Source: Leptolyngbya boryana PCC 6306 (GTDB taxonomy: Bacteria; Cyanobacteriota; Cyanobacteriia; Leptolyngbyales; Leptolyngbyaceae). From it: a stretch of DNA of 64,000 bases. Under the pieces are notes generated by a model, which saw only the letters and a list, made by a program, of their open reading frames with translations, did not search any database and had not been told where the DNA came from. The stretch covers positions 80,577 through 144,576 of the forward strand of contig NZ_KB731324.1 in NCBI RefSeq assembly GCF_000353285.1, read 5' to 3'. The translations under genes were made by a program, and so were the position numbers. How positions within the stretch are numbered: position 1 is the stretch's first letter; each line of letters begins with the position of its first letter. Positions 8,202 to 18,283 of the stretch are shown here, one piece after another.

Positions 8202-8963
8202 ATGAGATATCAACCGCTTTCGTGGATTCGCCCTTTAATACTTGCTTCCTCTGTCGTGTTGCTTGCCGCGATCGCGATCTCACTCAGTAGCCGAATAACG
8301 CTCCGAACGCCGTCTTTCAATTCAAGTCTTCCATCCGACACCAACTTTGTTGCACTTCCTGATCCAGAGATCGATATTGCTGTTCCAAGCAACCTAAATC
8401 AGCAGACGATCGTGCTAGCAGGTGGATGTTTCTGGGGAATAGAAGCAATCTTTGAGCAGTTAAAGGGAGTTTCTCAGGTCGTGTCTGGCTATTCAGGAGG
8501 AAGTGCTGAAACTGCAACTTACAGCCAAGTTAGTTTAGGTAAAACGCAACACGCAGAGGTTGTAAACATCACCTACGATCCGACTCAAATCTCCTACGGT
8601 CAACTGCTGAAAGTTTACTTTGCTGTCGCACATGATCCGACTCAACTGAACCAGCAATTGCCCGATCGTGGCTCTCAATACCGATCTGCCATTTTTTTCA
8701 CAACTCCTGAGCAGCAACAGGTTGCACAGGCTTATATTCAGCAGCTCGATCAAGCGCAGTCCTTTCAAAAACCGATTGTAACTCAAGTTGTGCCTTTGCA
8801 GAAATTCTATGCGGCTGAAACTTATCATCAGGATTTCGTCCAGCATAATCCGAACTATCCCTATGTCGTAGTTCATGATTTGCCCAAGCTTAAACGACTT
8901 GAGAAGCAGTTTCCTGAACTCTATCGAGATCGAATCAAGCTATCCAGCTTTTATTCGAGGTAA
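8202..8963 (+). CDS. msrA: Peptide-methionine (S)-S-oxide reductase, membrane-anchored
   Basis: MsrA reduces the S-epimer of methionine sulfoxide in proteins. This 253-residue protein carries an uncleaved-looking N-terminal membrane anchor (residues about 11-30) and a linker, so the catalytic domain should face the periplasm. The active-site motif GGCFWGIEA holds Cys76, and the downstream GYSGG and QHAEVV motifs are intact. Cys76 is the only cysteine, so it lacks the resolving cysteines of most MsrA and must be reduced by an external thiol. The TlpA-like protein encoded at 19.2 kb is a candidate. glk begins 5 bp after its stop, making msrA the first gene of a pentose-phosphate operon. Confidence 0.95.
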   Translation: MRYQPLSWIRPLILASSVVLLAAIAISLSSRITLRTPSFNSSLPSDTNFVALPDPEIDIAVPSNLNQQTIVLAGGCFWGIEAIFEQLKGVSQVVSGYSGGSAETATYSQVSLGKTQHAEVVNITYDPTQISYGQLLKVYFAVAHDPTQLNQQLPDRGSQYRSAIFFTTPEQQQVAQAYIQQLDQAQSFQKPIVTQVVPLQKFYAAETYHQDFVQHNPNYPYVVVHDLPKLKRLEKQFPELYRDRIKLSSFYSR

Positions 8964-9499
8964 ATGCCGTGATCATCCTAACCGGAGATATCGGAGGGAC
9001 AAAGACAATTCTGCGCTTCTCAGAAGTTACTTCACAATCGTCCCAAATTTTATGTGAAGGTCGATATCGCAGTCGAGATTTTTCAGATTTGACTGAAGTG
9101 ATTTCCAAATTCTCAGCAGAAGCGATCGCAAAGCTGAATCGACCGCTCAGAGCGGATGCAGCTTGTTTTGCGATCGCAGGACCTGTGATCAACAATACGT
9201 CACATCTCACAAACCTCGGCTGGATTTTAGAAGTGTCTCGCCTGACTCAAGAAACGGGCATTCCAAATATTGCGTTGATCAACGATTTTGAAGCCGTCAG
9301 CTATGGATTACTTGAGCTTACTCAGGCTGATTTATCTACGATTCAAGTCGGGCAATCAAGACCTTGCGCACCAATTGCAGTCATTGGTGCAGGTACTGGC
9401 TTAGGAGAAGGCTTTTTGCTCCATCATACTAGGAGCAACCGTCAAGTCTATGCTTCAGAAGGTGGACATGCAGACTTTGCTCCACAAACTGAACTAGAA

Positions 9500-10340
9500 G
9501 GTAGTGTTCTAGATATGTGGATATATGGCAGAATGAAAACGATGTGTTAGAGGGCTGAGTCGAGATGGTCCTAGAACCTGTTCAATGTCCCGATTGCCAG
9601 AGTGTGGATGTCGTTAAGCATGGTCGCAGTGCTGCTGGAAAACAACGGTATTGTTGCCGTAACTTAGAGTGTTCGAGACGATCATTTATCTTGAACTTTA
9701 GCTATCGAGGACGACTGCCTGAAGTCAAAGCGCAAATCAGCGACATGGCAATCAACGGCAGTGGTATTCGTGATACCGCCAGAGTGTTGAAGATTAGCCC
9801 AACGACTGTGATTGAAACGACTGAAAAAAAGTCAAGTCAACTTGAACAAGTAAACATAAGTCTGCTCGAACAGCACCAACCGGATAACACGGCAGTCATG
9901 GTCGTCAGAGTCGAGGCGGCGGAGATGGACGAGATGTGGAGTTTTGTCGAGTCAAAGCAGCATCAACGATGGTTGTGGCACGCGATTGACCATCAAACTG
10001 GAAAAGTCCTTGCCTATGTGCTAGCCACCCATGAAGACTCAGCTCTTAAGCAACTTCAGCAACTGTTAGCTCCTTTTTCGATTCAACGGTTTTACACCGA
10101 TAGTTGGGGAGCTTACTTGCGATTGCTAGATGAGCAGCACCATACGGTTGGCAAAGCCAACACACAGCGCATTGAGCGGAAACATCTAACTTTGAGAACT
10201 CGGATCAAGCGGCTTGCCAGAAAGACGATCTGTTTTTCCAAGACTGAGAAGATGCATGATACTGTGATTGGATTATTCATCAATCGTCATGAGTTCGGGC
10301 GAGCAGTATAACGTTATGCCCACACATCTAGAACACTACC
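9500..10340 (+). mobile_element. IS1-family insertion sequence, complete, in glk
   Basis: The element is 841 bp with terminal inverted repeats beginning GGTAGTGTTCTAGAT; 20 of the first 21 bases match between the ends. It is flanked by an 8-bp direct duplication AACTAGAA at 9492-9499 and 10341-10348. One transposase frame fills most of it. Perfect target duplications, intact repeats and an intact transposase point to recent, probably still active, transposition. A solo copy of one end appears at 41330. Confidence 0.93.
9565..10311 (+). CDS. IS1-family transposase (InsA and InsB in one frame)
   Basis: This 248-residue transposase joins an InsA-like part and an InsB-like part without the ribosomal frameshift used by classical IS1. 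The InsA part has a zinc-ribbon with CPDCQS and CCRNLEC and a helix-turn-helix about residues 50-90. The catalytic part has the acidic motif EMDEMWSFV, the second aspartate in YTDSWGAY, and the C-terminal ERKHLTLRTRIKRLARK block typical of the family. It is encoded inside the element at 9500-10340 and lies in the same direction as the interrupted glk gene. It appears intact. Confidence 0.94.
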   Translation: MVLEPVQCPDCQSVDVVKHGRSAAGKQRYCCRNLECSRRSFILNFSYRGRLPEVKAQISDMAINGSGIRDTARVLKISPTTVIETTEKKSSQLEQVNISLLEQHQPDNTAVMVVRVEAAEMDEMWSFVESKQHQRWLWHAIDHQTGKVLAYVLATHEDSALKQLQQLLAPFSIQRFYTDSWGAYLRLLDEQHHTVGKANTQRIERKHLTLRTRIKRLARKTICFSKTEKMHDTVIGLFINRHEFGRAV

Positions 10341-10872
10341 AACTAGAATGTCAAATGTTGCAATATCTACTCAAGCGATCTCCAACTCAGCATGTTTCTG
10401 TTGAACAGGTCGTTTCTGGAAATGGAATTTTAGCAATCTATCAATTTCTGCGATATCACACTGGGCTAGACCAACTTCTCCCTGAAGAAGATATCGACTT
10501 AACCTCTAAGATTACTGAAGCAGCGCTGAATGCACAAGACCCGTTAGCAGAGAAAGCATTACAGATATTTGTCAAAGCCTATGGTGCAGAAGCAGGAAAT
10601 TTGGCGCTAAAGCTTTTGCCATATGGAGGTATCTATATTGCAGGGGGGATTGCCGCTAAGATTTTGCCCCTCATGCAAGAGGGAACTTTCCTTAAAGCAT
10701 TTCTTGCAAAAGGCAGAGTGAGTGCATTACTAGAGCAAATTCCTATCCACATCGTCTTAAATCCCTATGTTGGTTTGATAGGGGCCACACGATACCTCAA
10801 GGAAACAATACTTCAGGCTAATTCAAACAATCATTGTTCGCTTATTGATCTAAGCTAAGAGGAATTTTAAGT

Positions 10873-13761
10873 ATGACTCGATCTCTCGTACAGTCTGACA
10901 ATCAGCCCATCACCTCGCTCCAGTCTCTACATTACTATGGACAATCGATTTGGCTAGATTACATTCGTCGCAGTCTCATTAACAGTGGCGAACTTCAAGA
11001 ATTAGTTGATTCTGGTAAAGTTCAGGGTGTGACTTCTAATCCTGCTATCTTTCAAACGGCGATCGCTGGAAGCACTGATTATGATCAAGTTTTGAATGTG
11101 CTCGAACAGGTTCAGGATCGCGATGCATTATCAATCTACGAAGAACTTGCGATTGCTGACATTCAAGCGGCGGCTGATATTTTACTTCCAACCTACATTC
11201 GTACTCAAAAGCAAGATGGCTACGTGAGCTTGGAAGTTTCTCCCTATCTTGCTGACAAGACTGCTGAAACAATTGCAGAAGCACATCGACTATGGCAAGC
11301 GGTTGCGCGTCCTAATTTGATGATCAAAGTTCCGGCGACTCCTGAGGGAATTGCTGCGATCGAAGCACTGATTGGGAATGGCATAAATGTCAATATAACC
11401 TTGCTATTTTCTCAATCGGCTTATGAAAAAGTCGCTGATGCTTATCTGGCAGGATTAGAGAGATTTGCAGCGCAAGGAGGAAATGTCAGCCAGGTTGCGA
11501 GTGTTGCCAGCTTTTTTATTAGTCGAATCGATACTGCGATCGATGGGTTACTCAATGCTCAACTCAGCGCGAATTCAGATTCTCATACCTGCAATTTCCT
11601 AAGAGGTCTATTAGGAAAAAGCGCGATCGCGAATGCAAAATTGACTTATCGCAAGTATCAGCAGTTGTACACTAGTCCTCGTTGGCAAAAACTAGCAGAG
11701 AAAGGCGCTCATCCTCAAAGACTGCTGTGGGCCAGTACAGGCAGTAAAAATCCACACTATCGAGATGTGGTCTATGTTGAAGAGCTGATCGGAGCAGATA
11801 CAGTCAATACAGTACCACCTGTCACATTGGCAGCATTTCTAGATCATGGTCAGCCTCGCTTGAGTCTGCCAGAACAGATTGAAGCAGCAGAAGCTGTTTT
11901 ATTAAAGTTAGAACAGGTGGGAATCTCACTCTCACAAATTGCAGATCACCTTCTCCAGCAAGGCATAAAGCTTTTTCAAGACGCATTTGATGCACTTCTT
12001 AGTGCTGTCGCTCGAAAGCGCGAGACGATACTAGGAGATCAAATTGATCGCATGACCTATCGTCTGCCTCCTGCACTTGATGAAGCGGTTCAAATGCATC
12101 TATTTGAATGGCGGCAGAGTGGAAAAATTCGCCGTTTGTGGGCGCAAGACGCGTCACTCTGGACAGATACGGATGAAAATTACTGGCTCGGCTGGCTTGG
12201 AATTACAGATGATCAACTGGCTCATCTGGATCCTCTGAAGCAAGTTGTTCAGGCTGTGCGATCGCGCGATTTTACCCATGTTGTACTGTTGGGAATGGGC
12301 GGTTCTTCTCTTGGTCCTGAAGTGATGAAGCAGACATTTGGCAAGACTCCAAACTTCCCAGAATTGCATATACTCGACTCGACTGATCCTGCCCAAATTC
12401 GAGCAATTGAAAGCAGAATTAACCTGCCGCGAACACTGTTTATTGTCTCTAGTAAATCTGGCAGTACTTTGGAACCTCATATTTTCAAGCAGTATTTTTT
12501 CGACCGAGTGCAACAAATTGTTGGAGTAGAAGCAGCAGGACAACAGTTCATTGCCATTACTGATCCTAGTTCTCAACTTCAGCAGATTGCAATCAACGAT
12601 CGCTTCTATCAAACATTCCTGGGATTACCTTGCATTGGTGGACGCTATTCTGTGCTGTCTAACTTTGGTATGGTTCCTGCTGCACTCATGGGAGTAGATA
12701 TTGCAAGATTTTTACGCCTAACGGAAGAAATGGTACATTCTTGTGCGCCTTCTGTTCCTGCTGAAGATAATCCAGGTGTCGTTCTTGGAACAATTTTAGG
12801 GGTGCTTGCTAATCAAGGATACGATAAAGTTACTTTGACGACCTCTCCCAGCATTGCAAGTTTGGGGGCTTGGTTAGAGCAACTTCTAGCAGAATCAACC
12901 GGCAAGATTGGGAAAGGAATCATTCCAATCGATCAAGAGGCACTCTCTACACCTGAAAAGTATGGTAGAGATCGATTATTCATCTACATTCGCTTGGAAT
13001 CTGCACCCAATTTAGCTCAAGATGCTGCGATCGCTCTTTTAGAACAATCAGGATTTCCAGTGGTCAGAATCGCAGTCGCGACTCCTGAGCATTTAGGACA
13101 AGAATTTTTCCGATGGGAAATCGCAACCGCAGTAGCAGGAGCAATTCTAGAGATCAATCCTTTTGACCAGCCTGATGTAGAAGCGAGTAAAATTGCAACA
13201 AAGCAGCTCATGCTAGACTATGAAAAAACTAGGATTCTTTCTACAGCAGAGCCGCTCACTACGCAACTAGAAATTCAGATATATTCGGCTCCACATGACA
13301 AGGATGCCTTCGCAAAAGCAGCGATCGAGAACTCTTTAACAAGCTATTTGCGATCGCATTTGAATCGGCTGAAACCTGGAGATTATTTTGCGCTCTTGGC
13401 TTACATCGAAATGAATCCTGTGTATTACGAGTGTTTGCAAGCGATTCGCCATGCAATTCGGGATGCTAAACAAGTCGCAACTTGTCTAGGCTTTGGACCA
13501 AGATTTCTCCATTCCACAGGGCAAGTCTACAAGGGTGGCCCAAATACAGGGGTATTTCTACAAATTACGAACGAGCCTGAGAATGATCTTGACATTCCTG
13601 GACAGAACTATAGCTTTGGAGTCGTCAAAGCAGCTCAAGCACAGGGTGATTTTCAGGTTTTAGCAGAACGCAATCGTCGATTACTTAGGTTGCATCTGAG
13701 CCAGAATACACAGGCAGATTTAGAGCTTTTACAGACCGCAGTACGTATCGCATTAATTTAG
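10873..13761 (+). CDS. tal-pgi: Bifunctional transaldolase / glucose-6-phosphate isomerase
   Basis: This 962-residue fusion joins two enzymes of the pentose phosphate cycle. Residues about 15-370 are transaldolase, with the Schiff-base lysine in LMIKVPATPEG and the upstream VTSNPAIFQ motif. Residues about 390-930 are phosphoglucose isomerase, with LGMGGSSLGPEV, the phosphate-binding SKSGSTLEP and the catalytic lysine near the C-terminus in GQVYKGGPNTG. The fusion channels fructose-6-phosphate back to glucose-6-phosphate. The start at 10873 has AGAGGA upstream and follows the glk stop by 14 bp. The IS insertion in glk upstream could reduce its transcription. Confidence 0.95.
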   Translation: MTRSLVQSDNQPITSLQSLHYYGQSIWLDYIRRSLINSGELQELVDSGKVQGVTSNPAIFQTAIAGSTDYDQVLNVLEQVQDRDALSIYEELAIADIQAAADILLPTYIRTQKQDGYVSLEVSPYLADKTAETIAEAHRLWQAVARPNLMIKVPATPEGIAAIEALIGNGINVNITLLFSQSAYEKVADAYLAGLERFAAQGGNVSQVASVASFFISRIDTAIDGLLNAQLSANSDSHTCNFLRGLLGKSAIANAKLTYRKYQQLYTSPRWQKLAEKGAHPQRLLWASTGSKNPHYRDVVYVEELIGADTVNTVPPVTLAAFLDHGQPRLSLPEQIEAAEAVLLKLEQVGISLSQIADHLLQQGIKLFQDAFDALLSAVARKRETILGDQIDRMTYRLPPALDEAVQMHLFEWRQSGKIRRLWAQDASLWTDTDENYWLGWLGITDDQLAHLDPLKQVVQAVRSRDFTHVVLLGMGGSSLGPEVMKQTFGKTPNFPELHILDSTDPAQIRAIESRINLPRTLFIVSSKSGSTLEPHIFKQYFFDRVQQIVGVEAAGQQFIAITDPSSQLQQIAINDRFYQTFLGLPCIGGRYSVLSNFGMVPAALMGVDIARFLRLTEEMVHSCAPSVPAEDNPGVVLGTILGVLANQGYDKVTLTTSPSIASLGAWLEQLLAESTGKIGKGIIPIDQEALSTPEKYGRDRLFIYIRLESAPNLAQDAAIALLEQSGFPVVRIAVATPEHLGQEFFRWEIATAVAGAILEINPFDQPDVEASKIATKQLMLDYEKTRILSTAEPLTTQLEIQIYSAPHDKDAFAKAAIENSLTSYLRSHLNRLKPGDYFALLAYIEMNPVYYECLQAIRHAIRDAKQVATCLGFGPRFLHSTGQVYKGGPNTGVFLQITNEPENDLDIPGQNYSFGVVKAAQAQGDFQVLAERNRRLLRLHLSQNTQADLELLQTAVRIALI

Positions 13762-13792
13762 TTGATATTGAAGTCTTTGATAGGAGAACAGA

Positions 13793-14782
13793 ATGCAAAT
13801 TGGTGTTTTCGGGCTGGGACGCATGGGCGCAAATATTGTCCGCCGCTTGCTCAAACATGGTCATGAATGTGTGGTGTTTAATCGCAGTTTGGACAAAGTG
13901 AAGCAGCTTGTTACTGAAGGGGCGAAAAGAGCAAATACGCTTGACGAATTCGTTGAGCAATTAGCAGCTCCGCGCGTGATCTGGTTGATGTTGCCATCAG
14001 GCATTGTGACTGAAGAAAGCCTTTTAGAGGTCGCCGCAAGGTTGTCTCCTGGAGACATCATCATTGATGGAGGCAACTCTTACTACAAGGATGATGTGCG
14101 TCGAGCAAAATGGCTTCACGATCGTAGTATTCACTATATTGATGTTGGCACAAGTGGCGGCATTTGGGGGCTAGAGCGAGGCTACTGCCTGATGATTGGT
14201 GGAGAAACCTCTATCGTTCAGAAGCTCGATCCAATTTTTGCATCTCTTGCACCTGGAATCGGTAGTATTCCTCGGACTCCTGGACAAGCGCAGCTAAATT
14301 CTACAGCAGAGTTAGGGTATTTACATTGCGGTTCGCATGGAGCAGGACATTTTGTAAAAATGGTTCACAACGGCATTGAATATGCCTTGATGCAATCTTA
14401 TGCCGAAGGTTTTGACATTCTACGAAATGCAAATTCTCCAGAAATCTCTGAATCTCATAGCTATGATTTCAATGTTTCTGAGATTGCAGAGGTTTGGAGA
14501 CGCGGCAGTGTGGTGGGATCGTGGCTGTTAGATCTTGCTGCGATCGCATTAACTGAAAATCCATCGCTCTCTAATTACACTGGGTATGTCCAAGACTCTG
14601 GAGAGGGACGTTGGACGATTATGGCAGCGATCGAATCTGCCGTTCCAGCAGAAGTTTTGTCTGCTGCATTGTATGCTCGATTTCGCTCCAGACAAGATCA
14701 TACCTTTGCTGAAAAGATGCTGTCTGCTATGCGTCAGCAGTTTGGAGGGCATGTTGAGCCAGTTGTGGAGCTATCGCCATGA
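13793..14782 (+). CDS. gnd: 6-phosphogluconate dehydrogenase, decarboxylating (short type)
   Basis: This enzyme oxidatively decarboxylates 6-phosphogluconate to ribulose-5-phosphate. At 329 residues it is the short form, about 140 residues shorter than classical Gnd; short forms often prefer NAD+, though this cannot be read with certainty. The Rossmann motif [14 protein letters not shown] starts the protein. [12 protein letters not shown] and the catalytic lysine region [16 protein letters not shown] are intact. The start ATG at 13793 has GGAGAA just upstream. The stop overlaps the zwf start (ATGA at 14779-14782), indicating coupled translation. Confidence 0.94.
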   Translation: MQIGVFGLGRMGANIVRRLLKHGHECVVFNRSLDKVKQLVTEGAKRANTLDEFVEQLAAPRVIWLMLPSGIVTEESLLEVAARLSPGDIIIDGGNSYYKDDVRRAKWLHDRSIHYIDVGTSGGIWGLERGYCLMIGGETSIVQKLDPIFASLAPGIGSIPRTPGQAQLNSTAELGYLHCGSHGAGHFVKMVHNGIEYALMQSYAEGFDILRNANSPEISESHSYDFNVSEIAEVWRRGSVVGSWLLDLAAIALTENPSLSNYTGYVQDSGEGRWTIMAAIESAVPAEVLSAALYARFRSRQDHTFAEKMLSAMRQQFGGHVEPVVELSP

Positions 14783-16284
14783 CGAAATCTCCCCCATCTA
14801 TTCCGCCTTGTACGATCGTCATTTTTGGAGCAGCCGGAGACTTGACCAAACGCAAGCTCATTCCTGCTTTGGGAAATTTAGCAAAGGGTCATCTACTACC
14901 GGACAACTTTGCGATCGTTGGAGTCGCGCGCGCTTCCATGAATCATGAAGAATTCCGTCAAGCGATGAATTCTGCAATGCAGGAGCTTGCTCCTTACCTT
15001 GAAGCTGAGCAGCGAGATTGGTTATGCAAGCGGCTCTACTACCTCTCAGGCGAATTCAAGCAGGCTGAAACCTACGATCGACTGCAACAACTCCTGGATC
15101 AAATTGACCACACCCATCATACTCAGGGTAACTATCTCTATTATCTTGCGACTGCTCCTGAGTTTTTCTGCGAAATTATCTGGCAACTCCACTCCTTAGG
15201 ACTTGTTGACGAAACAGCAGGTCAATGGCGACGTGCAATTCTCGAGAAACCATTCGGGCATGATCTCATCTCAGCCCGCGTGCTCAACCAAACTTTGAGC
15301 AAGGCTCTAAAAGAGCATCAAATTTATCGCATTGATCACTATCTAGGCAAAGAAACGGTTCAAAACATTCTCGTCTTTCGGTTCGGTAATGGCTTATTTG
15401 ATCCGCTGTGGAATCATCGCTACATCGATCATGTACAAATTACCGTAGCTGAACAAGTTGGAGTCGAGAATCGAGGGGGTTACTATGATGTGACAGGGGC
15501 ATTGCGAGACATGGTTCAAAACCATCTCTTTCAGTTACTCGCAATGATTGCAATGGAGCCGCCGATTTCTTTTGAAGCAGATGCAGTCCGAGATGAAAAG
15601 ACTAAGCTTCTGCGATCGATTCGTCCACTTCAACCGGAAGAGGTTCTCACCCATACCGTCCGAGGTCAGTACAAAGCTGGTACTGTGCAAGACAAACCCC
15701 TAACTGCTTATCAGGATGACCCTAAAGTTGCTTCAGATTCAGTCACCGAAACGTTTGTTGCTCTGAAATTATTCATTGATAACTGGCGTTGGACAGGAGT
15801 CCCTTTCTATCTTCGCACAGGAAAAGCAATGTCGGATAGAGTTAGCGAGATCGTGATTCAGTTCAAGCAAGTTCCTCAAGTATTTTTTCGCCAAACTTCA
15901 ATGGAACAACCTACACCTAACCTAATTCGACTTAGAATTCAACCGAATGAAGGGATTCATGTCCAATTTGGTGCTAAAGTTCCTGGGCCTGTGATGAAAA
16001 CGGGTGCGGTTGAAATGGATTTTTGCTATGCCAAGCATTTTGGAACCTCTCCAAGTACAGGCTATGAAACTTTACTTTATGATTGTATGGTTGGAGATGC
16101 AACACTCTTTCAGCGTGCTGATACGGTTGAAATTAGTTGGGATGTGATCACACCAGTCCTGGATGTGTGGCAATCATTGCCCCCACGCAATTTCCCGAAC
16201 TACACAGCAGGCAGCTGGGGACCACAGGAATCAGACGCTCTACTGCAACAGGATCAGCGACATTGGTGGGAGGTAGGGACATGA
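14779..16284 (+). CDS. zwf: Glucose-6-phosphate dehydrogenase
   Basis: This enzyme catalyses the first, NADP+-reducing step of the oxidative pentose phosphate pathway. The 501-residue protein has the nucleotide motif [15 protein letters not shown] and the active-site motif [13 protein letters not shown] with the catalytic histidine. Its length is normal. The start codon overlaps the gnd stop by four bases and the stop overlaps the fbp start in the same way, so gnd, zwf and fbp are translationally coupled. The usual cyanobacterial activator gene opcA is not adjacent, unlike the canonical fbp-tal-zwf-opcA arrangement, which suggests this is a second or alternative copy. Confidence 0.96.
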   Translation: MTKSPPSIPPCTIVIFGAAGDLTKRKLIPALGNLAKGHLLPDNFAIVGVARASMNHEEFRQAMNSAMQELAPYLEAEQRDWLCKRLYYLSGEFKQAETYDRLQQLLDQIDHTHHTQGNYLYYLATAPEFFCEIIWQLHSLGLVDETAGQWRRAILEKPFGHDLISARVLNQTLSKALKEHQIYRIDHYLGKETVQNILVFRFGNGLFDPLWNHRYIDHVQITVAEQVGVENRGGYYDVTGALRDMVQNHLFQLLAMIAMEPPISFEADAVRDEKTKLLRSIRPLQPEEVLTHTVRGQYKAGTVQDKPLTAYQDDPKVASDSVTETFVALKLFIDNWRWTGVPFYLRTGKAMSDRVSEIVIQFKQVPQVFFRQTSMEQPTPNLIRLRIQPNEGIHVQFGAKVPGPVMKTGAVEMDFCYAKHFGTSPSTGYETLLYDCMVGDATLFQRADTVEISWDVITPVLDVWQSLPPRNFPNYTAGSWGPQESDALLQQDQRHWWEVGT

Positions 16285-17258
16285 TTACACAAGCAATGAC
16301 CCTTGATCGATATCTTTGGCAGCAGCAAAAAGCCTTCAATATTCCAGTAGAACTCTCGATTCTAATCAGCCAGATCGGTTATACTGCAAAGATTCTAACT
16401 CGTGAAATTAGCCGTGCCGCCTTGGTTGGACAGCTAGGGTTAGTCGGAGATAAGAATGCAACCGGGGACGCTCAAAAAAAACTCGATGTTTTCAGCAATC
16501 AAACTATCATTGAAGCCTTCTCAGACACAGGGCTAGTAGCGGCTCTAGCTTCTGAAGAGCTTGAAATGGCAAAATTTATGGATTGTCGCAATCATACGCC
16601 TTATGTTCTGTGTATTGATCCGCTGGATGGCTCCTCTAACATTGATAGTAGTGGAGCCTTGGGAACCATTTTTGGTGTTTATCAGCGCAAAACTTACAAT
16701 GGATGCTGTAGCGTAGAGCAAGATATTTTGCGCTCAGGCACAGAGATGGTTGCAGCAGGCTATATTCTTTATGGTACGAGTACAGTTTTGGTTTGCACCT
16801 GTGGTCATGGGGTCAATGGATTTACACTCGATACAAGCTTGGGCGAATTTTTACTCTCTCACCTGAACCTTCAATGTCCCAGTGAAAGTAAATACTACAG
16901 CGCAAATCTCAGCTATGCCCAAGAATGGCAACCTCACATTCAAAAACTCATTGTTCATCTCAATCAGCAACATACCTCATTAAGATATAGCGGTGCGCTC
17001 GTTGCAGATGTCCATCGGAGCTTGATTGAGGGCGGGGTGTATCTCTATCCATCAACTCCTGACTATCCTGATGGCAAACTCCGGCTGCTCTACGAATGTG
17101 CGCCCCTTGCTTTTATTGTCGAACAAGCTGGGGGAATGGCAATAACCGAGACAAAGCGTGTTTTAGAGCTTCAACCTCTATCAATTCATCAGCGATCGCC
17201 GTTAATCATTGGCAGCAAGGCAACTCTGACACTTTACGAACAAATGCTGCAAGCATAG
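16281..17258 (+). CDS. fbp: Class I fructose-1,6-bisphosphatase
   Basis: FBPase hydrolyses fructose-1,6-bisphosphate to fructose-6-phosphate. I start it at ATG 16281, which overlaps the zwf TGA (ATGA), giving 325 residues. The frame is open further upstream, but that part lies inside zwf. The metal-binding signature DPLDGSSNIDS is complete, as are ASEELEM earlier and the C-terminal GGMAITE loop. It lacks the long regulatory insertions of plastid enzymes. In this operon it would return triose-derived carbon to glucose-6-phosphate for repeated oxidation. Confidence 0.95.
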   Translation: MITQAMTLDRYLWQQQKAFNIPVELSILISQIGYTAKILTREISRAALVGQLGLVGDKNATGDAQKKLDVFSNQTIIEAFSDTGLVAALASEELEMAKFMDCRNHTPYVLCIDPLDGSSNIDSSGALGTIFGVYQRKTYNGCCSVEQDILRSGTEMVAAGYILYGTSTVLVCTCGHGVNGFTLDTSLGEFLLSHLNLQCPSESKYYSANLSYAQEWQPHIQKLIVHLNQQHTSLRYSGALVADVHRSLIEGGVYLYPSTPDYPDGKLRLLYECAPLAFIVEQAGGMAITETKRVLELQPLSIHQRSPLIIGSKATLTLYEQMLQA

Positions 17259-17292
17259 ACTGTAATACCTCAAACCTACTAAGGAACTTCCA

Positions 17293-18264
17293 ATGACTCA
17301 ACGCATCCAAGAGATTCTGAGTTGGTATGGTAGTGACAATCCTGGAACACTAACCAATCTCGCTCGTTTGCTCAATCACGGTAAGCTTACAGGGACAGGG
17401 AGACTCGTAATTTTACCTGTTGATCAGGGCTTTGAACATGGACCTGCTCGCAGCTTTGCGCTCAATCCACCTGCTTATGATCCGCTTTATCATTTTCAGC
17501 TCGCGATCGATTCTGGCTGTAATGCTTATGCTGCACCCCTTGGTTTTTTAGAAGCAGGTGCGCGCGAATTTGCGGGTCAAATTCCATTGATTCTCAAAGT
17601 CAACGATCACGATTTGCTTCTGAATGAAACTGATCCTGATCAAGCCATAACAGGCAGTGTTCAAGATGCCTTGAGATTGGGCTGTGTTGGAATCGGATTT
17701 ACTATTTACCCAGGCTCATCTCATCGTTTAGAGATGTATGGACAAATCCGTGCTTTAGCTGAAGAAGCAAAGCGCTACGGCTTAGTTGTTATTATCTGGT
17801 CTTATCCGCGTGGAGCAGGACTGAGTAAGGCTGGAGAAACTGCGATCGATGTGACTGCCTACGCTGCTCATATTGCGGCTCAACTTGGCGCACACATTAT
17901 TAAAGTTAAGCTCCCTTCAGAGCATATCGAGCAAGATGAAGCGCGTAAAATCTATCAAGCACAAAACATTCCTATTACAACGCTGGAAGAGCGAGTCAGG
18001 CATGTGGTGCAATGCACGTTTAACGGACGGCGCATTGTGATTTTCTCGGGTGGTGCGTTCGACAGCGATCATGCCTTACTCGATGAAATTCATGCTATTC
18101 ATGCAGGAAATGGATTCGGTTCGATCATTGGGCGAAATTCATTTCAGCGATCGTATCCTGAAGCCTTAAAATTACTTGATTCAATCACAGAGATTTACAG
18201 CAGCACCGCGACTCATTCTGCTAATCGCCAAAGTAATGCAGCAACAACAGTACTTAAGCAGTAA
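17293..18264 (+). CDS. Class I fructose-bisphosphate aldolase (DhnA/FbaB type)
   Basis: This 323-residue aldolase interconverts fructose-1,6-bisphosphate with the two triose phosphates. The DhnA-family motif VILPVDQGFEHGPARSF lies near residue 38 and the Schiff-base lysine is in AHIIKVKLPSEH. The C-terminal IFSGGAFDSD and GSIIGRNSFQR phosphate-binding segments are present. It is the archaeal/bacterial class I type rather than the class II enzyme that cyanobacteria use for the Calvin cycle. It follows fbp by 34 bp and completes the fbp-aldolase-tal loop needed for a cyclic pentose phosphate pathway. Confidence 0.93.
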   Translation: MTQRIQEILSWYGSDNPGTLTNLARLLNHGKLTGTGRLVILPVDQGFEHGPARSFALNPPAYDPLYHFQLAIDSGCNAYAAPLGFLEAGAREFAGQIPLILKVNDHDLLLNETDPDQAITGSVQDALRLGCVGIGFTIYPGSSHRLEMYGQIRALAEEAKRYGLVVIIWSYPRGAGLSKAGETAIDVTAYAAHIAAQLGAHIIKVKLPSEHIEQDEARKIYQAQNIPITTLEERVRHVVQCTFNGRRIVIFSGGAFDSDHALLDEIHAIHAGNGFGSIIGRNSFQRSYPEALKLLDSITEIYSSTATHSANRQSNAATTVLKQ

Positions 18265-18283
18265 CATTCGTATTGATCTCCAA

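Larger units (their letters stand above)
8969..10858 (+). pseudogene. glk: Glucokinase gene split by an IS1-family element
   Basis: Glucokinase phosphorylates glucose to glucose-6-phosphate. The N-terminal half (8969-9499, starting MIILTGDIGGTKT with the ATP-binding glycine motif) and the C-terminal half (10349-10858, containing the LAIYQFLRYH region) are separated by an 841-bp insertion sequence. Removing the element plus one copy of its 8-bp target duplication joins ACT GAA CTA GAA to TGT CAA ATG in frame and restores 346 codons, the normal cyanobacterial length. As it stands, the frame runs into the element and stops at 9550. No other mutation is visible, so the insertion looks recent. The gene sits between msrA and tal/pgi in one operon. 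Confidence 0.95.

Noticed and set aside
8990-9030. TTCTCAG occurrence inside glk and similar single copies in other coding regions
   Set aside because: Single unphased heptamers are expected by chance; only tandem copies at 11-bp spacing in promoters were counted.
10268-10858. Apparent independent 196-codon gene
   Set aside because: Its first part lies inside the IS element and the remainder is the C-terminal half of glk, which rejoins perfectly when the element and one target duplication are removed.
16137-16280. Longer N-terminus for fructose bisphosphatase
   Set aside because: It would overlap zwf by 48 codons; the ATG at 16281 overlaps the zwf stop in the usual ATGA manner and gives the normal length.
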